From CAWIUB01 sp963839995 (lineage in GTDB: Bacteria > Actinomycetota > Actinomycetes > Mycobacteriales > Jatrophihabitantaceae), in NCBI GenBank assembly GCA_963839995.1, contig CAWIXH010000017.1:62001-126000 (forward strand): 64,000 nucleotides of DNA. The letters run 5' to 3'. Made by a program: the position numbers and the translations under genes. Positions 54,254 to 62,870 of the stretch are shown one piece after another. Below the pieces are notes generated by a model. It searched no databases. It saw nothing but the letters and a program-made list of their open reading frames with translations, and was not told the DNA's origin. The first letter of the stretch is position 1, and every line of letters begins with the position of its first letter.

Positions 54254-54817
54254 TCAGTGTGCAGGAGCCTTGGCCCGCAAGATTGCCACGAACTCACGCA
54301 TCCAGGCCGGGTGATCCGGCCAAGCCCGCGCGGAAACCATCACACCGTCCACGACGGCTTCGCTGTCGACGAACTCTGCTCCAGCCGCCGCGACATCGGG
54401 TGCCAGCGCCGGGTAGGCGGCGCTGCGCCGACCGTGCAGCGTGCCCGCCGCAGCCAGGGCCAGTGGTCCGTGGCAGATGTGCGCCGTCGGCTTGTCGGCC
54501 TCCGCGAAGTATCTGAGGATGCGCTGGACGTCCGGGTCGTTGCGGATGTACTCGGGCGCCCGCCCACCGGGTACCACGACCGCGGCGTAGCCGGACGGGT
54601 CGACGTCGGCGAAGGCCAGGTCGGCCGGCCAGCAGTGGCCGGGTTTCTCGGTGTAGGTGTCGAAGCCATCGACGAAGTCGTGTACGACGAACTGCAGCTT
54701 CTTCTTGGACGGCGCGGCGATGTGCACCTCGTACCCCTCTTCCAGCAGCCGCTGGTAGGGGTACATGACCTCGAGGTCTTCGGCCCCATCGCCGGTCAGG
54801 ATAAGGATCTTTGCCAT
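54254..54817 (-). CDS. DJ-1/PfpI family protein
   Basis: A 187-residue protein of the class I amidotransferase-like fold, with a nucleophile elbow C115-H116 in AHICHGPLAL and E14 in GAEDLEV. Relatives include proteases, glyoxalase III-type enzymes and chaperones; activity here is open. GGGAGG five bases before the ATG at 54817 sets the start. An IS1182-like element was inserted about 13 bp upstream, so its original promoter is probably cut off. Confidence 0.88.
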   Translation of the reverse strand: MAKILILTGDGAEDLEVMYPYQRLLEEGYEVHIAAPSKKKLQFVVHDFVDGFDTYTEKPGHCWPADLAFADVDPSGYAAVVVPGGRAPEYIRNDPDVQRILRYFAEADKPTAHICHGPLALAAAGTLHGRRSAAYPALAPDVAAAGAEFVDSEAVVDGVMVSARAWPDHPAWMREFVAILRAKAPAH

Positions 54818-54893
54818 TGGAACCTCCCGTGGAGCCTGTTGCAAGTTCGGCGTGGCATCCTGACTTTGCCTGTCGGGAATGTCATGATTGGGT

Positions 54894-55722
54894 GTGGCTC
54901 GGGATTATCGACCGGTGGATCGTGCTCAGCCGTTCTTGCTGCCGCCGGATATGCGGGATTGGTTGCCTGCCGATCATGTGGTGTGGTTCGTGATCGAGGT
55001 GGTGCGGCTGTTGGACACCCGGCGTTTCCAGCAGCGGCGTGCGACTCGGTCGTGGACGGGTCCGCGCCCGTATCACCCGGACATGCTGCTCGCGCTGCTG
55101 GTTTACGGCTACGCGCAGGGGCAGCGGTCCTCGCGGCGGATCGAGGCGCTGTGCGAGGTGGACGTGGCGTTCCGGGTGGTCTGCGGCGGCGACCCGCCGG
55201 ATCACAGCACGCTGGCCCGGTTCCGCCGCGCGAACCTGGCCGCGTTCACCGAGTTCTTCGAGCAGGTGCTGAGGCTGTGCGCGCAGGCCGGCATGGTCAA
55301 GCTCGGCACGGTCGCGATCGACGGCACGAAGATCGCCGCGAACGCCTCGCTGGGCGCGAACCGGTCCGAGGACTGGCTGCGCGAGCAAGTGGACCGGATC
55401 GTGGCCGAGGCCGAGGCCGCCGACGCCGCCGACGACGACCTGTTCGGCCCGGACCGTCGCGGCGACGAACTGCCCGAAGACCTGCGCGACCCGGTCACCC
55501 GCCGCGAGCGGATCCGCGCCGCCGCCGCGCGGGCCGCGGCCGAGCGGGCCGAACGGCAAGCCCGCGCCGCCGCCGAGCGGGCCGACGCCGAGCAGTACCT
55601 GGACCGGGTCCGCGCCGGCGATCCAACCGCCCCGTCCCAGCCTCCGGCCGGGGTCGACCCGGTCGAGCTGGCCGAGGCGCGGGTGCAGGGCCAGCGTTGC
55701 CGTGCCGAAGCCCGCCGCCGCG
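54894..55722 (+). pseudogene. IS1182-like transposase, N-terminal part
   Basis: From GTG 54894 the frame reads VARDYRPVDRAQPFLLPPDM, then a helix-turn-helix-like stretch (YHPDMLLALLVYGYAQGQRSS) and the first catalytic Asp in TVAIDGTKIAANAS. A charged Ala/Arg-rich linker follows. The frame enters the IS256-like element at 55723 and stops at 55763. The missing C-terminal half is at 57549-58623. Confidence 0.85.
55479..55722 (+). repeat. 244-bp direct repeat, left copy
   Basis: This internal part of the IS1182-like transposase gene ends exactly at the left tip of the IS256-like element. The same sequence begins exactly at the element's right tip (57549-57790). The two copies differ only by two single-base deletions in the right copy. 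Confidence 0.9.
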
Positions 55723-55776
55723 GAGCTTGTCAAGTCTTCTGTGTGTGGGGTGCTCCTTGTTGATGTTGGTGGGTGT

Positions 55777-56037
55777 TCAGAGTTGGGCTTGTTCGGCTCG
55801 GTGACGCAGGCGTGCTGCGAGCGCGTCGGTCCAGGAGGCGATGCTGATCGGGTCGTCGGTCTCGCCGAGGGATAGCGCGCGGGTGCAGCGGGTGATCGCG
55901 GCGGTGTCGGTGCCGGTCAGCAGCCAGTTGGTGAGCCGTTCGAGCACTTCGGCGCTGTGGTCGACGACGCCGTCCTCGACGAGCACCCAGGGTGATCGCA
56001 GCGTGCTGTAGGCGGGCCGGTGATCGTTTCCGGTCAC
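55777..56037 (-). CDS. Small passenger ORF of the IS256-like element
   Basis: An 86-residue ORF starting with GTG one base behind the transposase stop. It has no recognised motif. The sequence (ALSLGETDDPISIASWTDALAARL in its second half) looks coding and helical. Its tight spacing suggests co-translation with the transposase. Canonical IS256 carries only a transposase, so this may be an accessory or regulatory factor of this actinobacterial subgroup. Confidence 0.6.
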   Translation of the reverse strand: MTGNDHRPAYSTLRSPWVLVEDGVVDHSAEVLERLTNWLLTGTDTAAITRCTRALSLGETDDPISIASWTDALAARLRHRAEQAQL

Positions 56038-56038
56038 G

Positions 56039-57464
56039 TCAGTTCACTCCTTGCGGCAGGCGGCCGGGGTAGGCGATGTCGAGGGCGTTGAGGGCCTGTT
56101 TCCAGCCGGTGACGAGTTGGCCCTCGACGAGCCGGCCGGGTGCGGTGCGGTGGTTGACGGGCTTGCGGCGGCGTTCCTTCTCCCGGGCGCGGGCGCGCTT
56201 GTCCTCGATGTCGCAGATGGCCAGCCAGAGCAGCTTGACCACCGCCTCGTCGGAGGGGAAGTGCCCTCGGTTCTTGATGATCTTGCGGAGTTGGTAGTTC
56301 AGGCTTTCGATGGCATTGGTCGTGTAGATGATCTTCCTTACTTGCGGTGGGAAGGCCAAGAACGGGGTGAACCGTTCCCAGGCGCGTTCCCAGACGCCGA
56401 CCGCGCCGGGGTAGCGGCGGCCCAGCTCGCCTTCGGTGAACGCCGCGAGGGCCTCGAGGGCGGCGTCTTCGGTGGCCGCGGTGTAGATCGGTTTGAGGGC
56501 GGCGGCGACGGCCTTGCGGTCGCCGTAGGACACATACCGCATGGCCGCCCGAATGAGGTGGACCACGCAGGTCTGGGTCACCGTCTTGGGCCAGACGGTC
56601 TCGATCGCCTCGGGCAGGCCTTCAAGCCCGTCGCAGCAGGCGATCAGCACGTCGCGCACCCCGCGGTTGCGCAGCTCGGTGAACACCTGCAGCCAGAACC
56701 TCGCGCCCTCGGCGTTCTGCACCCAGATGCCCAGCACGTGCTTGATTCCGTCGGTGTCCACGCCGACGACGATGTGCGCGGCCTTGTTCATCACGTGCGC
56801 GCCGTCGCGGACCTTCACCACCAGCGCGTCGACGTAGATGATCGGGTAGATCGCATCCAGCGGCCGGGCCTGCCAGGCCTTGACCTCTTCCAGCACCGCG
56901 TCGGTGATCTTGGAGATGGTCTCCCGGGACACCTCGACGCCCAACGTGCGCACCAGGTGGTGTTCGATGTCGCGGACCGTCATCCCCCGCATACAAGCTG
57001 ATGATCATGTCGTCGAGGCCGCCGGCGAGTCGCCGCTCACCCTTGGGCACCAGCCGCGGAGTGAACGTGCCGAGCCGGTCGCGGGGCACCTCCAGCCCGA
57101 TCGGCCCGGCCTCGGTGAGCACCGTCTTCGGGGTGGTGCCGTTGCGCGAGTTCGGCGCGCCGCGCCCGGCCGGGTCTCCCTTCTCATAGCCCAGGTGATC
57201 AGTGCGTTCGACCTCCAGTCCCCGCTCCAGGACCCGCTTGATCAACTCCGGCAGGAACCCGCCCTCGCCGGTCAACCGCAACTCGCCCGCCCCGGCGGAG
57301 GCGATCAGCTGGTCCAGCCACGCCTCGTCCACCAGCTCGTCGGCCAGCTCGGCGGCCGTCCGGGCGCGAGTCTGCTCGCACGCCCACGGGGGCGGCGCCG
57401 GTGGTGTCGCCCGGCCCGGCATCGACGACTCCGGCCCCAGATCGGTGATCATTGCTGCGCACAT
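56039..57464 (-). pseudogene. IS256-family transposase with a frame break
   Basis: The N-terminal part (ATG 57464; LPELIKRVLERGLEVERTDHLGYEKGD; LDDMIISLYA) and the C-terminal part (RGMTVRDIEHHLV; DDE residues in IYVDALVVKVRD, CCDGLEG and NAIESLN) lie in different frames. They meet at about 56990-56993 in TATGCGGGGGATG, where two bases are missing relative to the expected Ala-Arg-Gly-Met. Together they give a full-length Mutator-type transposase. It is either inactive or needs frameshifting; IS256 transposases are not known to use that. Confidence 0.83.
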
Positions 57465-57548
57465 GCTCGGTGTCTCCTTCCACCTGAAGCCACATCAGTC
57501 ACTTCAGGCTCTCAGGCACCTCCCGTACACAGACCATCTGACACGCTC

Positions 57549-57790
57549 GACCTGCGCGACCCGTCACCCGCCGCGAGCGGATCCGCGCCGCCCCGCGCGG
57601 GCCGCGGCCGAGCGGGCCGAACGGCAAGCCCGCGCCGCCGCCGAGCGGGCCGACGCCGAGCAGTACCTGGACCGGGTCCGCGCCGGCGATCCAACCGCCC
57701 CGTCCCAGCCTCCGGCCGGGGTCGACCCGGTCGAGCTGGCCGAGGCGCGGGTGCAGGGCCAGCGTTGCCGTGCCGAAGCCCGCCGCCGCG
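57549..57790 (+). repeat. 242-bp direct repeat, right copy
   Basis: Identical to 55479-55722 apart from two one-base deletions: ACCCGTCACC for ACCCGGTCACC, and GCCGCCCCGC for GCCGCCGCCGC minus its neighbouring G. It starts exactly at the right tip of the IS256-like element and runs on into the C-terminal half of the IS1182-like transposase. The deletions throw its first part out of frame. Confidence 0.9.
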
Positions 57791-58623
57791 CCTGGCAGGC
57801 CAAAGCCGACCAGGCCGCCGCGCGGGGCCGCCGCCTGCCCGGCACCCCGCCCGACCCGCCAGACCAGGCTCTGCCGGTCTTGCGCGCCGAACACGCCCTC
57901 GACACCGCCCGCGAGAACGCCACGCTCGGGAACGCGGCACGCCAGAACCCGCCGACCGGGCCGCCGGGCAAGGCGGCAACACCGGGCAAGGCGAACCGGC
58001 ACAACATCACCGACCCCGACAGCCGGATCATGCCCACCCGCAACGGCTGGGTCCAGGGCTACAACGCCCACCTCGCCGTCACCGCCGACTGGCTCGTCCT
58101 CGGCGTCACCCTGACCCAGAACCCAGCCGACACCGAGCAGTTCACCCCGATGATGGACGCCGCCGTCGCCGCCGCCGAACGCCTCGCCCCGCACCGGCCG
58201 CCCCGCACCGGCAACCAGCCCAGCAGCCCCGCCCAGCCCGCGGCGATCGGGCTCGTGCTCGCCGACGCCGGCTACCTGTCCACCGACAACCTCACCGCCC
58301 CCGGCCCGGACCGGCTCATCGCCGCCGGCAAACACCGCGACCTCGACCGCGAGGCCCGCGACAACCCCGCCCAAGGACCCCCACCCGACACCGCCGGGCC
58401 GATCGAACGTATGCGGCACCGGCTGCGAACCCCCGACGGCGCCACCGCCTACAAACAGCGCGGCGCCACCGTCGAAACCGTCAACGCCCACATCAAAGAC
58501 ATCATCGGACTGCGCCGCTTCAGCATGCGCGGCCTCACCGCCTGCACCGCAGAACTCAACCTCACCGCTGCCACCGCGAACCTGCTCAAACTCCACCGAG
58601 CCGGCCTCACGCCCACCGGCTGA
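57549..58623 (+). pseudogene. IS1182-like transposase, C-terminal part
   Basis: After the duplicated linker the frame continues AWQAKADQAAARGRRLPG and reaches the remaining catalytic region: VQGYNAHLAVTADWLVLG, LADAGYLSTDNL (second Asp) and the YKQRGATVETVNAHIKD segment with the Glu. It ends at 58623, about 110 bp before the right inverted end. It has no start of its own and represents the other half of 54894-55722. Confidence 0.85.
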
Positions 58624-58820
58624 CCACCCCGAGCACCCCACCCGCGGCCCGCGCCACCAGGCTTCCCCGCCCAACACGGTGCAGACATCGCCAAGCAGGC
58701 AACGGCCATTGCCACACCCCAGCCCAGCCGCGCCGCCGAACCTGCAACAGGCTCCGTGGACCAGGCCGATTCTCCCGATCCTCCGACGACGGCTAGGTGT
58801 GGTCAACACCGCGGTTATTC

Positions 58821-58867
58821 ATGATCTTGGATTGGACGTCGAATACCGACACCTAATCCAAGATCAT
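58821..58867. terminator. Perfect 13-bp inverted repeat over the aspS stop
   Basis: ATGATCTTGGATT (58821-58833) and AATCCAAGATCAT (58855-58867) are exact complements with a 21-base loop that can itself form a 4-bp hairpin. One arm includes the aspS TGA. No T-run follows, but actinobacterial terminators often lack one. It may instead be the remains of a small palindromic mobile element next to the IS. Confidence 0.55.
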
Positions 58868-60636
58868 CGCTTAGGTGGCGGCGGCGGGGGTGACACATGC
58901 GCGTCGATGCCGGCCTCCTGTCGCTGCTCTGGCGTGATCGGCGCGGGCGCGGACGTCAGCGGGTCGAACCCGCCGCCGGTCTTCGGGAACGCGATCACGT
59001 CGCGAATCGACTCGCTACCCGAGAGCAGCGTGCAGATCCGATCCCAGCCGAAGGCGATACCACCGTGCGGCGGGGCACCGTACTTGAACGCCTCCAGCAG
59101 GAAGCCGAACTTCTCCTCGGCCTGCTCCTTGTCCAGGCCCATGACCGCGAAGACCCGCTCCTGCACGTCCCGCTGATGGATACGGATCGACCCGCCGCCG
59201 ATCTCGTTGCCGTTGCAGACGATGTCGTACGCGTACGCGAGCGCCGAGCCCGGATCGGTGTCAAAGCTGTCCATGGACTCCGGCCTGGGCGAGGTGAAAG
59301 CGTGGTGCACCGCGGTCCATGCGCCCGTGCCCACCGCGACGTCGTCCGTCTCGGCGACCAGCTCGAACAGCGGCGCGTCGACGACCCAGACGAACGACCA
59401 CGCTGACTCGTCGATCAGCCCGTTGCGGCGGCCGATCTCCACCCGGGTCGCGCCGAGCAGCGCACGCGCTGGCGAGACCGGCCCGGCGGCGAAGAAGACG
59501 CAGTCGCCCGGCTGCGCACCGACTGCCTGGCCCAGGCCCGCGCGTTCTATCTCGGACAGGTTCTTGGCCACGGGCCCGGCCAGCTGGCCGTCGTCGCCGA
59601 CGAGGACGTAGGCCAGACCCCGGGCTCCGCGCTGTTTTGCCCAGTCCTGCCAGGCATCCAACTGCTTGCGTGGCTGGGACGCTCCGCCGGGCATGACGAC
59701 CGCGCCCACGTACGGCGCCTGGAAGACCCGGAACGGCGTGTCGGCGAAGTAGTCGGTGAGCTCGGTCAGCTCGAGGCTGAACCGCAGGTCGGGCTTGTCG
59801 GTGCCGAATCGGCGCATGGCCTCGGCGTAGGTCACCCGCGGGATCGGCGTCGCGATCTGGTGGCCGACAAGCCGCCATAGCGCGATCAGCACGTCCTCGG
59901 CCAGCGCGATCACGTCGTCTTCCTCGACGAAGCTCATCTCGATGTCGAGCTGGGTGAACTCCGGCTGCCGATCTGCCCGGAAGTCCTCGTCGCGGTAGCA
60001 ACGGGCGATCTGGAAGTACCGCTCCATTCCGCCGACCATGAGTAGCTGCTTGAACAGCTGCGGCGACTGCGGCAACGCGTACCAGCACCCCGGCCGCAGC
60101 CGTGCCGGGACCAGGAAGTCGCGCGCCCCTTCGGGTGTCGACCGGGTCAGGGTCGGTGTCTCGATCTCCACGAAACCGTGCCGGTAGAGCACGTCGCGGG
60201 CGGCGTGATTCACCCGGCTGCGCAGTCGCAGGGCGGCGCCCGGGCCGGGCCGGCGCAAGTCCAGGTACCGGTACCGCAGGCGCACCTCTTCGCCGACGTC
60301 GGTGTGCTCGTCGATCTGGAACGGCAGCGGCGCTGCCTCGTTCAGCACGTCGACCCGGCTCGCGACAACCTCGACCTCGCCGGTCGGCAGGTTCGGGTTC
60401 ACCTTGCCCTCGAGCCGTAAGCGCACCTCGCCGGTGACCGCAATGCACCACTCGTTGCGCAAGTCGTGTGTTATCTCGTCGCCCCGGACGACGACCTGCA
60501 CCACCCCGGACGCGTCGCGCAGGTCGATGAAGGCCACACCGCCGTGGTCCCGCCGGCTGCCGACCCAGCCGGCGAGGGTGACGCTCTGGCCCGCGTCCGA
60601 TGCGCGAAGCGTCCCGGCCTCGTGGGTGCGGATCAC
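58864..60636 (-). CDS. aspS: Aspartyl-tRNA synthetase
   Basis: AspRS charges tRNA-Asp (and, in species with GatCAB, often tRNA-Asn). The 590 residues comprise an OB-fold anticodon domain (1-100, GWVGSRRDHGGVAFIDLRD), the class II core with the bacterial GAD insertion, and motif 3 GIAFGWDRICTLLSG. GTG at 60636, with AGGAG upstream, gives MIRTHEAGTL and overlaps the hisS stop as GTGA. The C-terminus ends in a Pro run (PPPPPPKR). Confidence 0.96.
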   Translation of the reverse strand: MIRTHEAGTLRASDAGQSVTLAGWVGSRRDHGGVAFIDLRDASGVVQVVVRGDEITHDLRNEWCIAVTGEVRLRLEGKVNPNLPTGEVEVVASRVDVLNEAAPLPFQIDEHTDVGEEVRLRYRYLDLRRPGPGAALRLRSRVNHAARDVLYRHGFVEIETPTLTRSTPEGARDFLVPARLRPGCWYALPQSPQLFKQLLMVGGMERYFQIARCYRDEDFRADRQPEFTQLDIEMSFVEEDDVIALAEDVLIALWRLVGHQIATPIPRVTYAEAMRRFGTDKPDLRFSLELTELTDYFADTPFRVFQAPYVGAVVMPGGASQPRKQLDAWQDWAKQRGARGLAYVLVGDDGQLAGPVAKNLSEIERAGLGQAVGAQPGDCVFFAAGPVSPARALLGATRVEIGRRNGLIDESAWSFVWVVDAPLFELVAETDDVAVGTGAWTAVHHAFTSPRPESMDSFDTDPGSALAYAYDIVCNGNEIGGGSIRIHQRDVQERVFAVMGLDKEQAEEKFGFLLEAFKYGAPPHGGIAFGWDRICTLLSGSESIRDVIAFPKTGGGFDPLTSAPAPITPEQRQEAGIDAHVSPPPPPPKR

Positions 60637-61982
60637 GATTGCTCCTGTTCGGCGACGACGATCTCGGGACGCCAATCTTCGTCGGGCGGACGCCAGCTGG
60701 CCGGATCGGCCGGCGTCTGTTCCCCGCTCCGGATGTCCTTGACTTCGTGCCCGTGCAGCTCGCTCGCGGGAAACCAGACGAACGGGATCCCGCGCCGGTC
60801 GGCGTAACGGATCTGCTTGCCATACTTGGCCGGAGACGGAGCCACCTCCGTGCTGATCCCCCGGATGCGCAGGGCGGCAGCGAGCTCGTCACAGCTGCGC
60901 CGGGCCGCGTCGTCGCGCAGCACGACAAGCACGGCGGAGGGCACCGACCGCGATGCCGTCAGCTTGCCGCGCGCGAGCAGCGGGACGAGCATCCGCGTCA
61001 CGCCGAGCGAGATGCCCACCCCGGGGTAGGTGGTGCGGCCGTCAGCCGCCAACGAGTCGTATCGTCCGCCCGAGCAGATCGAACCCACGCCCTCGAAGCC
61101 GGCCATCCGGGTCTCGAAGACGGTGCCCGTGTAGTAATCCAACCCACGGGCAATGCGCAGGTCGGCCTCGACCGTGAAACGGCCGCCGGTGATCGGCGCA
61201 CATCCCTCGATCACGGCGGTGAGCTCGGCCAGGCCCCGATCGAGCAGCTCGTCGGTGATGCCGAGGGCGCGCACCCTCGGCACGAAAGACGTGTCGGGCG
61301 TGCGGATCTGGGCGAGCGCCAGGCACATCGCCGCCTGCTCCGAGCTGAGCCGGGCGTCGTCGACGAGCATCTCCCCGATCACCTCGGCCGGGATCTTGTC
61401 CAGCCGGTCGATCACCCGCATCACCGCGGGCACGTCTGGTGCGCCGAGCCCGCGGAAGAAGCCCTCGATCAGCTTGCGGTTGTTCACCTGCAGGTGCAGC
61501 CCGGGCAGAAACGACAGCTGCGCCAAGCCCTCGGCCATTACCCGAGCCACCTCGACGTCGTGATGGAACGGCAGCTCGTCTCGTCCGATCACGTCGATAT
61601 CGGCCTGGGTGAACTCGCGGTAACGCCCCTCCTGCGGGCGCTCGCCGCGCCATACCTTCTGGATCTGGTAACGCCGGAACGGGAACTCCAGCCGCCCGGC
61701 GTTTTCCAGGACGTAACGGGCGAACGGCACGGTGAGGTCGAAGTGCAGTCCGAGCTCTGCCGTGTCGTCTCCGGCCGCGTGCAGTCGGCGCAGGACGTAG
61801 ACCTCTTTGTCGATCTCGCCCTTGCGCAGCAGCTGATCCAGCGGCTCGGCGGCCCGGGTCTCCACCGGCGCGAACCCGTGCAGCTCGAAGGTCCGGCGCA
61901 GCCGGTCGAGCACCTCGAGCTCGACGAACCGCTGTGCCGGCAGCAGCTCCGGAAAGCCGCTCAGTGGCGTCGGCCTGCTCAT
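60633..61982 (-). CDS. hisS: Histidyl-tRNA synthetase
   Basis: HisRS charges tRNA-His. The 449-residue class II enzyme shows the motif 2 region RRYQIQKVWRGERPQEGRYREFTQADID and the histidine-binding RGLDYYTGTVFE. The C-terminal anticodon domain starts near residue 340. The ATG at 61982 (MSRPTPLSGFPE) overlaps the stop of an 11-codon mini-ORF in the 67-bp repeat, as at pyrB. It lies between the MBL gene and aspS. Confidence 0.95.
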   Translation of the reverse strand: MSRPTPLSGFPELLPAQRFVELEVLDRLRRTFELHGFAPVETRAAEPLDQLLRKGEIDKEVYVLRRLHAAGDDTAELGLHFDLTVPFARYVLENAGRLEFPFRRYQIQKVWRGERPQEGRYREFTQADIDVIGRDELPFHHDVEVARVMAEGLAQLSFLPGLHLQVNNRKLIEGFFRGLGAPDVPAVMRVIDRLDKIPAEVIGEMLVDDARLSSEQAAMCLALAQIRTPDTSFVPRVRALGITDELLDRGLAELTAVIEGCAPITGGRFTVEADLRIARGLDYYTGTVFETRMAGFEGVGSICSGGRYDSLAADGRTTYPGVGISLGVTRMLVPLLARGKLTASRSVPSAVLVVLRDDAARRSCDELAAALRIRGISTEVAPSPAKYGKQIRYADRRGIPFVWFPASELHGHEVKDIRSGEQTPADPASWRPPDEDWRPEIVVAEQEQS

Positions 61983-62014
61983 AGGCCAACCCGGCTCTTC
62001 GCGCTAGCGCTCAT
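61979..62014 (-). CDS. 11-codon mini-ORF (MSASAKSRVGL) ending on the hisS start
   Basis: ATG at 62014 opens MSASAKSRVGL; its TGA overlaps the hisS ATG as ATGA. GAGGAG and GGAG stretches lie 11-18 bases upstream inside the repeat. It has the same length as the pyrB mini-ORF, and 7 of its 11 residues are the same. Translation is unproven. Confidence 0.4.
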   Translation of the reverse strand: MSASAKSRVGL

Positions 62015-62059
62015 CGCTGAATTCGCTCCGCTCCTCGCGCCTTTGGCGCTGCGATGCTC
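61993..62059 (-). repeat. 67-bp intercistronic repeat, copy B (MBL gene/hisS)
   Basis: Matches copy A (34571-34637) at 60 of 67 positions in the same orientation to its genes. The stop of the upstream MBL gene (TGA, 62058-62060) shares its GA with the repeat start. A 5-bp stem GCGCC-aaa-GGCGC follows, the loop differing from copy A while the stem is kept. Confidence 0.88.
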
Positions 62060-62726
62060 ACATCAAGTCCACCAGGTAGGGATTAGTGGACCGCTCGCGG
62101 CCGATCGTGGTCGCCGGACCGTGGCCGGGGTACACGACGGTGTCGTCCTTCTGGGGCAGGATCACGTCCCGCAGCGACGCGGTCATCTGCGCCATCGACC
62201 CGCCCGGTAGGTCGACCCGGCCGATCGACCCGGCGAACAGCAGGTCGCCGGTGAACATGTGCAGGTAATCGGCGCGGTCGAGGTCGAACACGACGCAGCC
62301 GGGTGTGTGCCCGGGCGCGTGCCTGACACCGAAGTCCAGGCCGGCCAACGGGACGAGATCGCCGTCGGACAGCTCGCGCAGGTCGGCGGGCTCGGCGGCG
62401 GGCAGCCGGCTCAGCCCCATGATCGGGGTCCCCCGCGGCAGGCCGAGCCCGGACCACGGGTCGGTCAACTGCCCGCGATCGGCCGGGTGGAGGTACGCCG
62501 GAACGTCGCGGGCCTGGCAGACCGGCACAACGGAGAAGGTGTGGTCGAGGTGCCCGTGGGTCAGCAGCACCGCGATGGGGTGCAGCCGGTGTGTCGCGAC
62601 CACTTCGTCCAGCTGCTGGCTGACCCCGATCCCGGGGTCGATCACCACACACTGTTCGCCGTCGGCAGGCGCGACGACCCAGCAGTTGGTGGCCGTGATC
62701 GCCGACGGGATCCCCGCGATCAGCAC
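62058..62726 (-). CDS. Metallo-beta-lactamase fold hydrolase, glyoxalase II-like
   Basis: The 222 residues carry the binuclear zinc motif THGHLDH (56-62), further ligands in APGHTPGC and TGDLLFAGSIGR, and a terminal YPGHGPATTIGRE. This combination is typical of glyoxalase II-like thioesterases often found beside hisS/relA in actinobacteria. The substrate, perhaps a mycothiol thioester, is inferred only. GGGAG precedes the GTG at 62726. Confidence 0.88.
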   Translation of the reverse strand: MLIAGIPSAITATNCWVVAPADGEQCVVIDPGIGVSQQLDEVVATHRLHPIAVLLTHGHLDHTFSVVPVCQARDVPAYLHPADRGQLTDPWSGLGLPRGTPIMGLSRLPAAEPADLRELSDGDLVPLAGLDFGVRHAPGHTPGCVVFDLDRADYLHMFTGDLLFAGSIGRVDLPGGSMAQMTASLRDVILPQKDDTVVYPGHGPATTIGRERSTNPYLVDLM

Positions 62727-62870
62727 AGCGGTACTCCCGTTGCATGCTTGTGGATAGGACAGCCAACCTTACCGACCGGGCACCGCGGGCCCAGGGCTCA
62801 GGCAACGCTGAGCCGGTATCCATACACTGTCGCGGACCCGTATACCGCGCGCAGTCGAGAGGACCGCTTC

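Larger units (their letters stand above)
55723..57548 (-). mobile_element. IS256-like insertion sequence (1826 bp)
   Basis: The ends are imperfect inverted repeats: GAGCTTGTCAAGTCTTCTGT at 55723 and, read inward from 57548, GAGCGTGTCAGATGGTCTGT; over 28 bp, 20 positions agree. It carries a transposase on the minus strand with a frame break and a small passenger ORF behind it. The flanking octamers differ, so the usual 8-9 bp target duplication is missing; instead 244/242-bp direct repeats abut both tips. Confidence 0.88.
54831..58755 (+). mobile_element. IS1182-like insertion sequence, interrupted by an IS256-like element
   Basis: Inverted ends GGAGCCTGTTGCAAGTTCGGCG (54831-54852, 22 bp in all) and its complement at 58734-58755 differ at one position. 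Between them is a split DDE transposase gene on the plus strand. Without the inner element and the 242-bp duplicate it would be about 1.86 kb, normal for the family. No clear target duplication flanks it. The element is inactive because its transposase is split. Confidence 0.88.

Noticed and set aside
55715..55730. Ordinary 8-bp target duplication around the IS256-like element
   Set aside because: The octamers at the left (ending 55722) and right (starting 57549) tips are different.
56880..58796. A 638-codon plus-strand frame across the IS256 end and the IS1182 fragment
   Set aside because: It reads through element boundaries in the wrong frame with Arg/Pro-rich low-complexity sequence.
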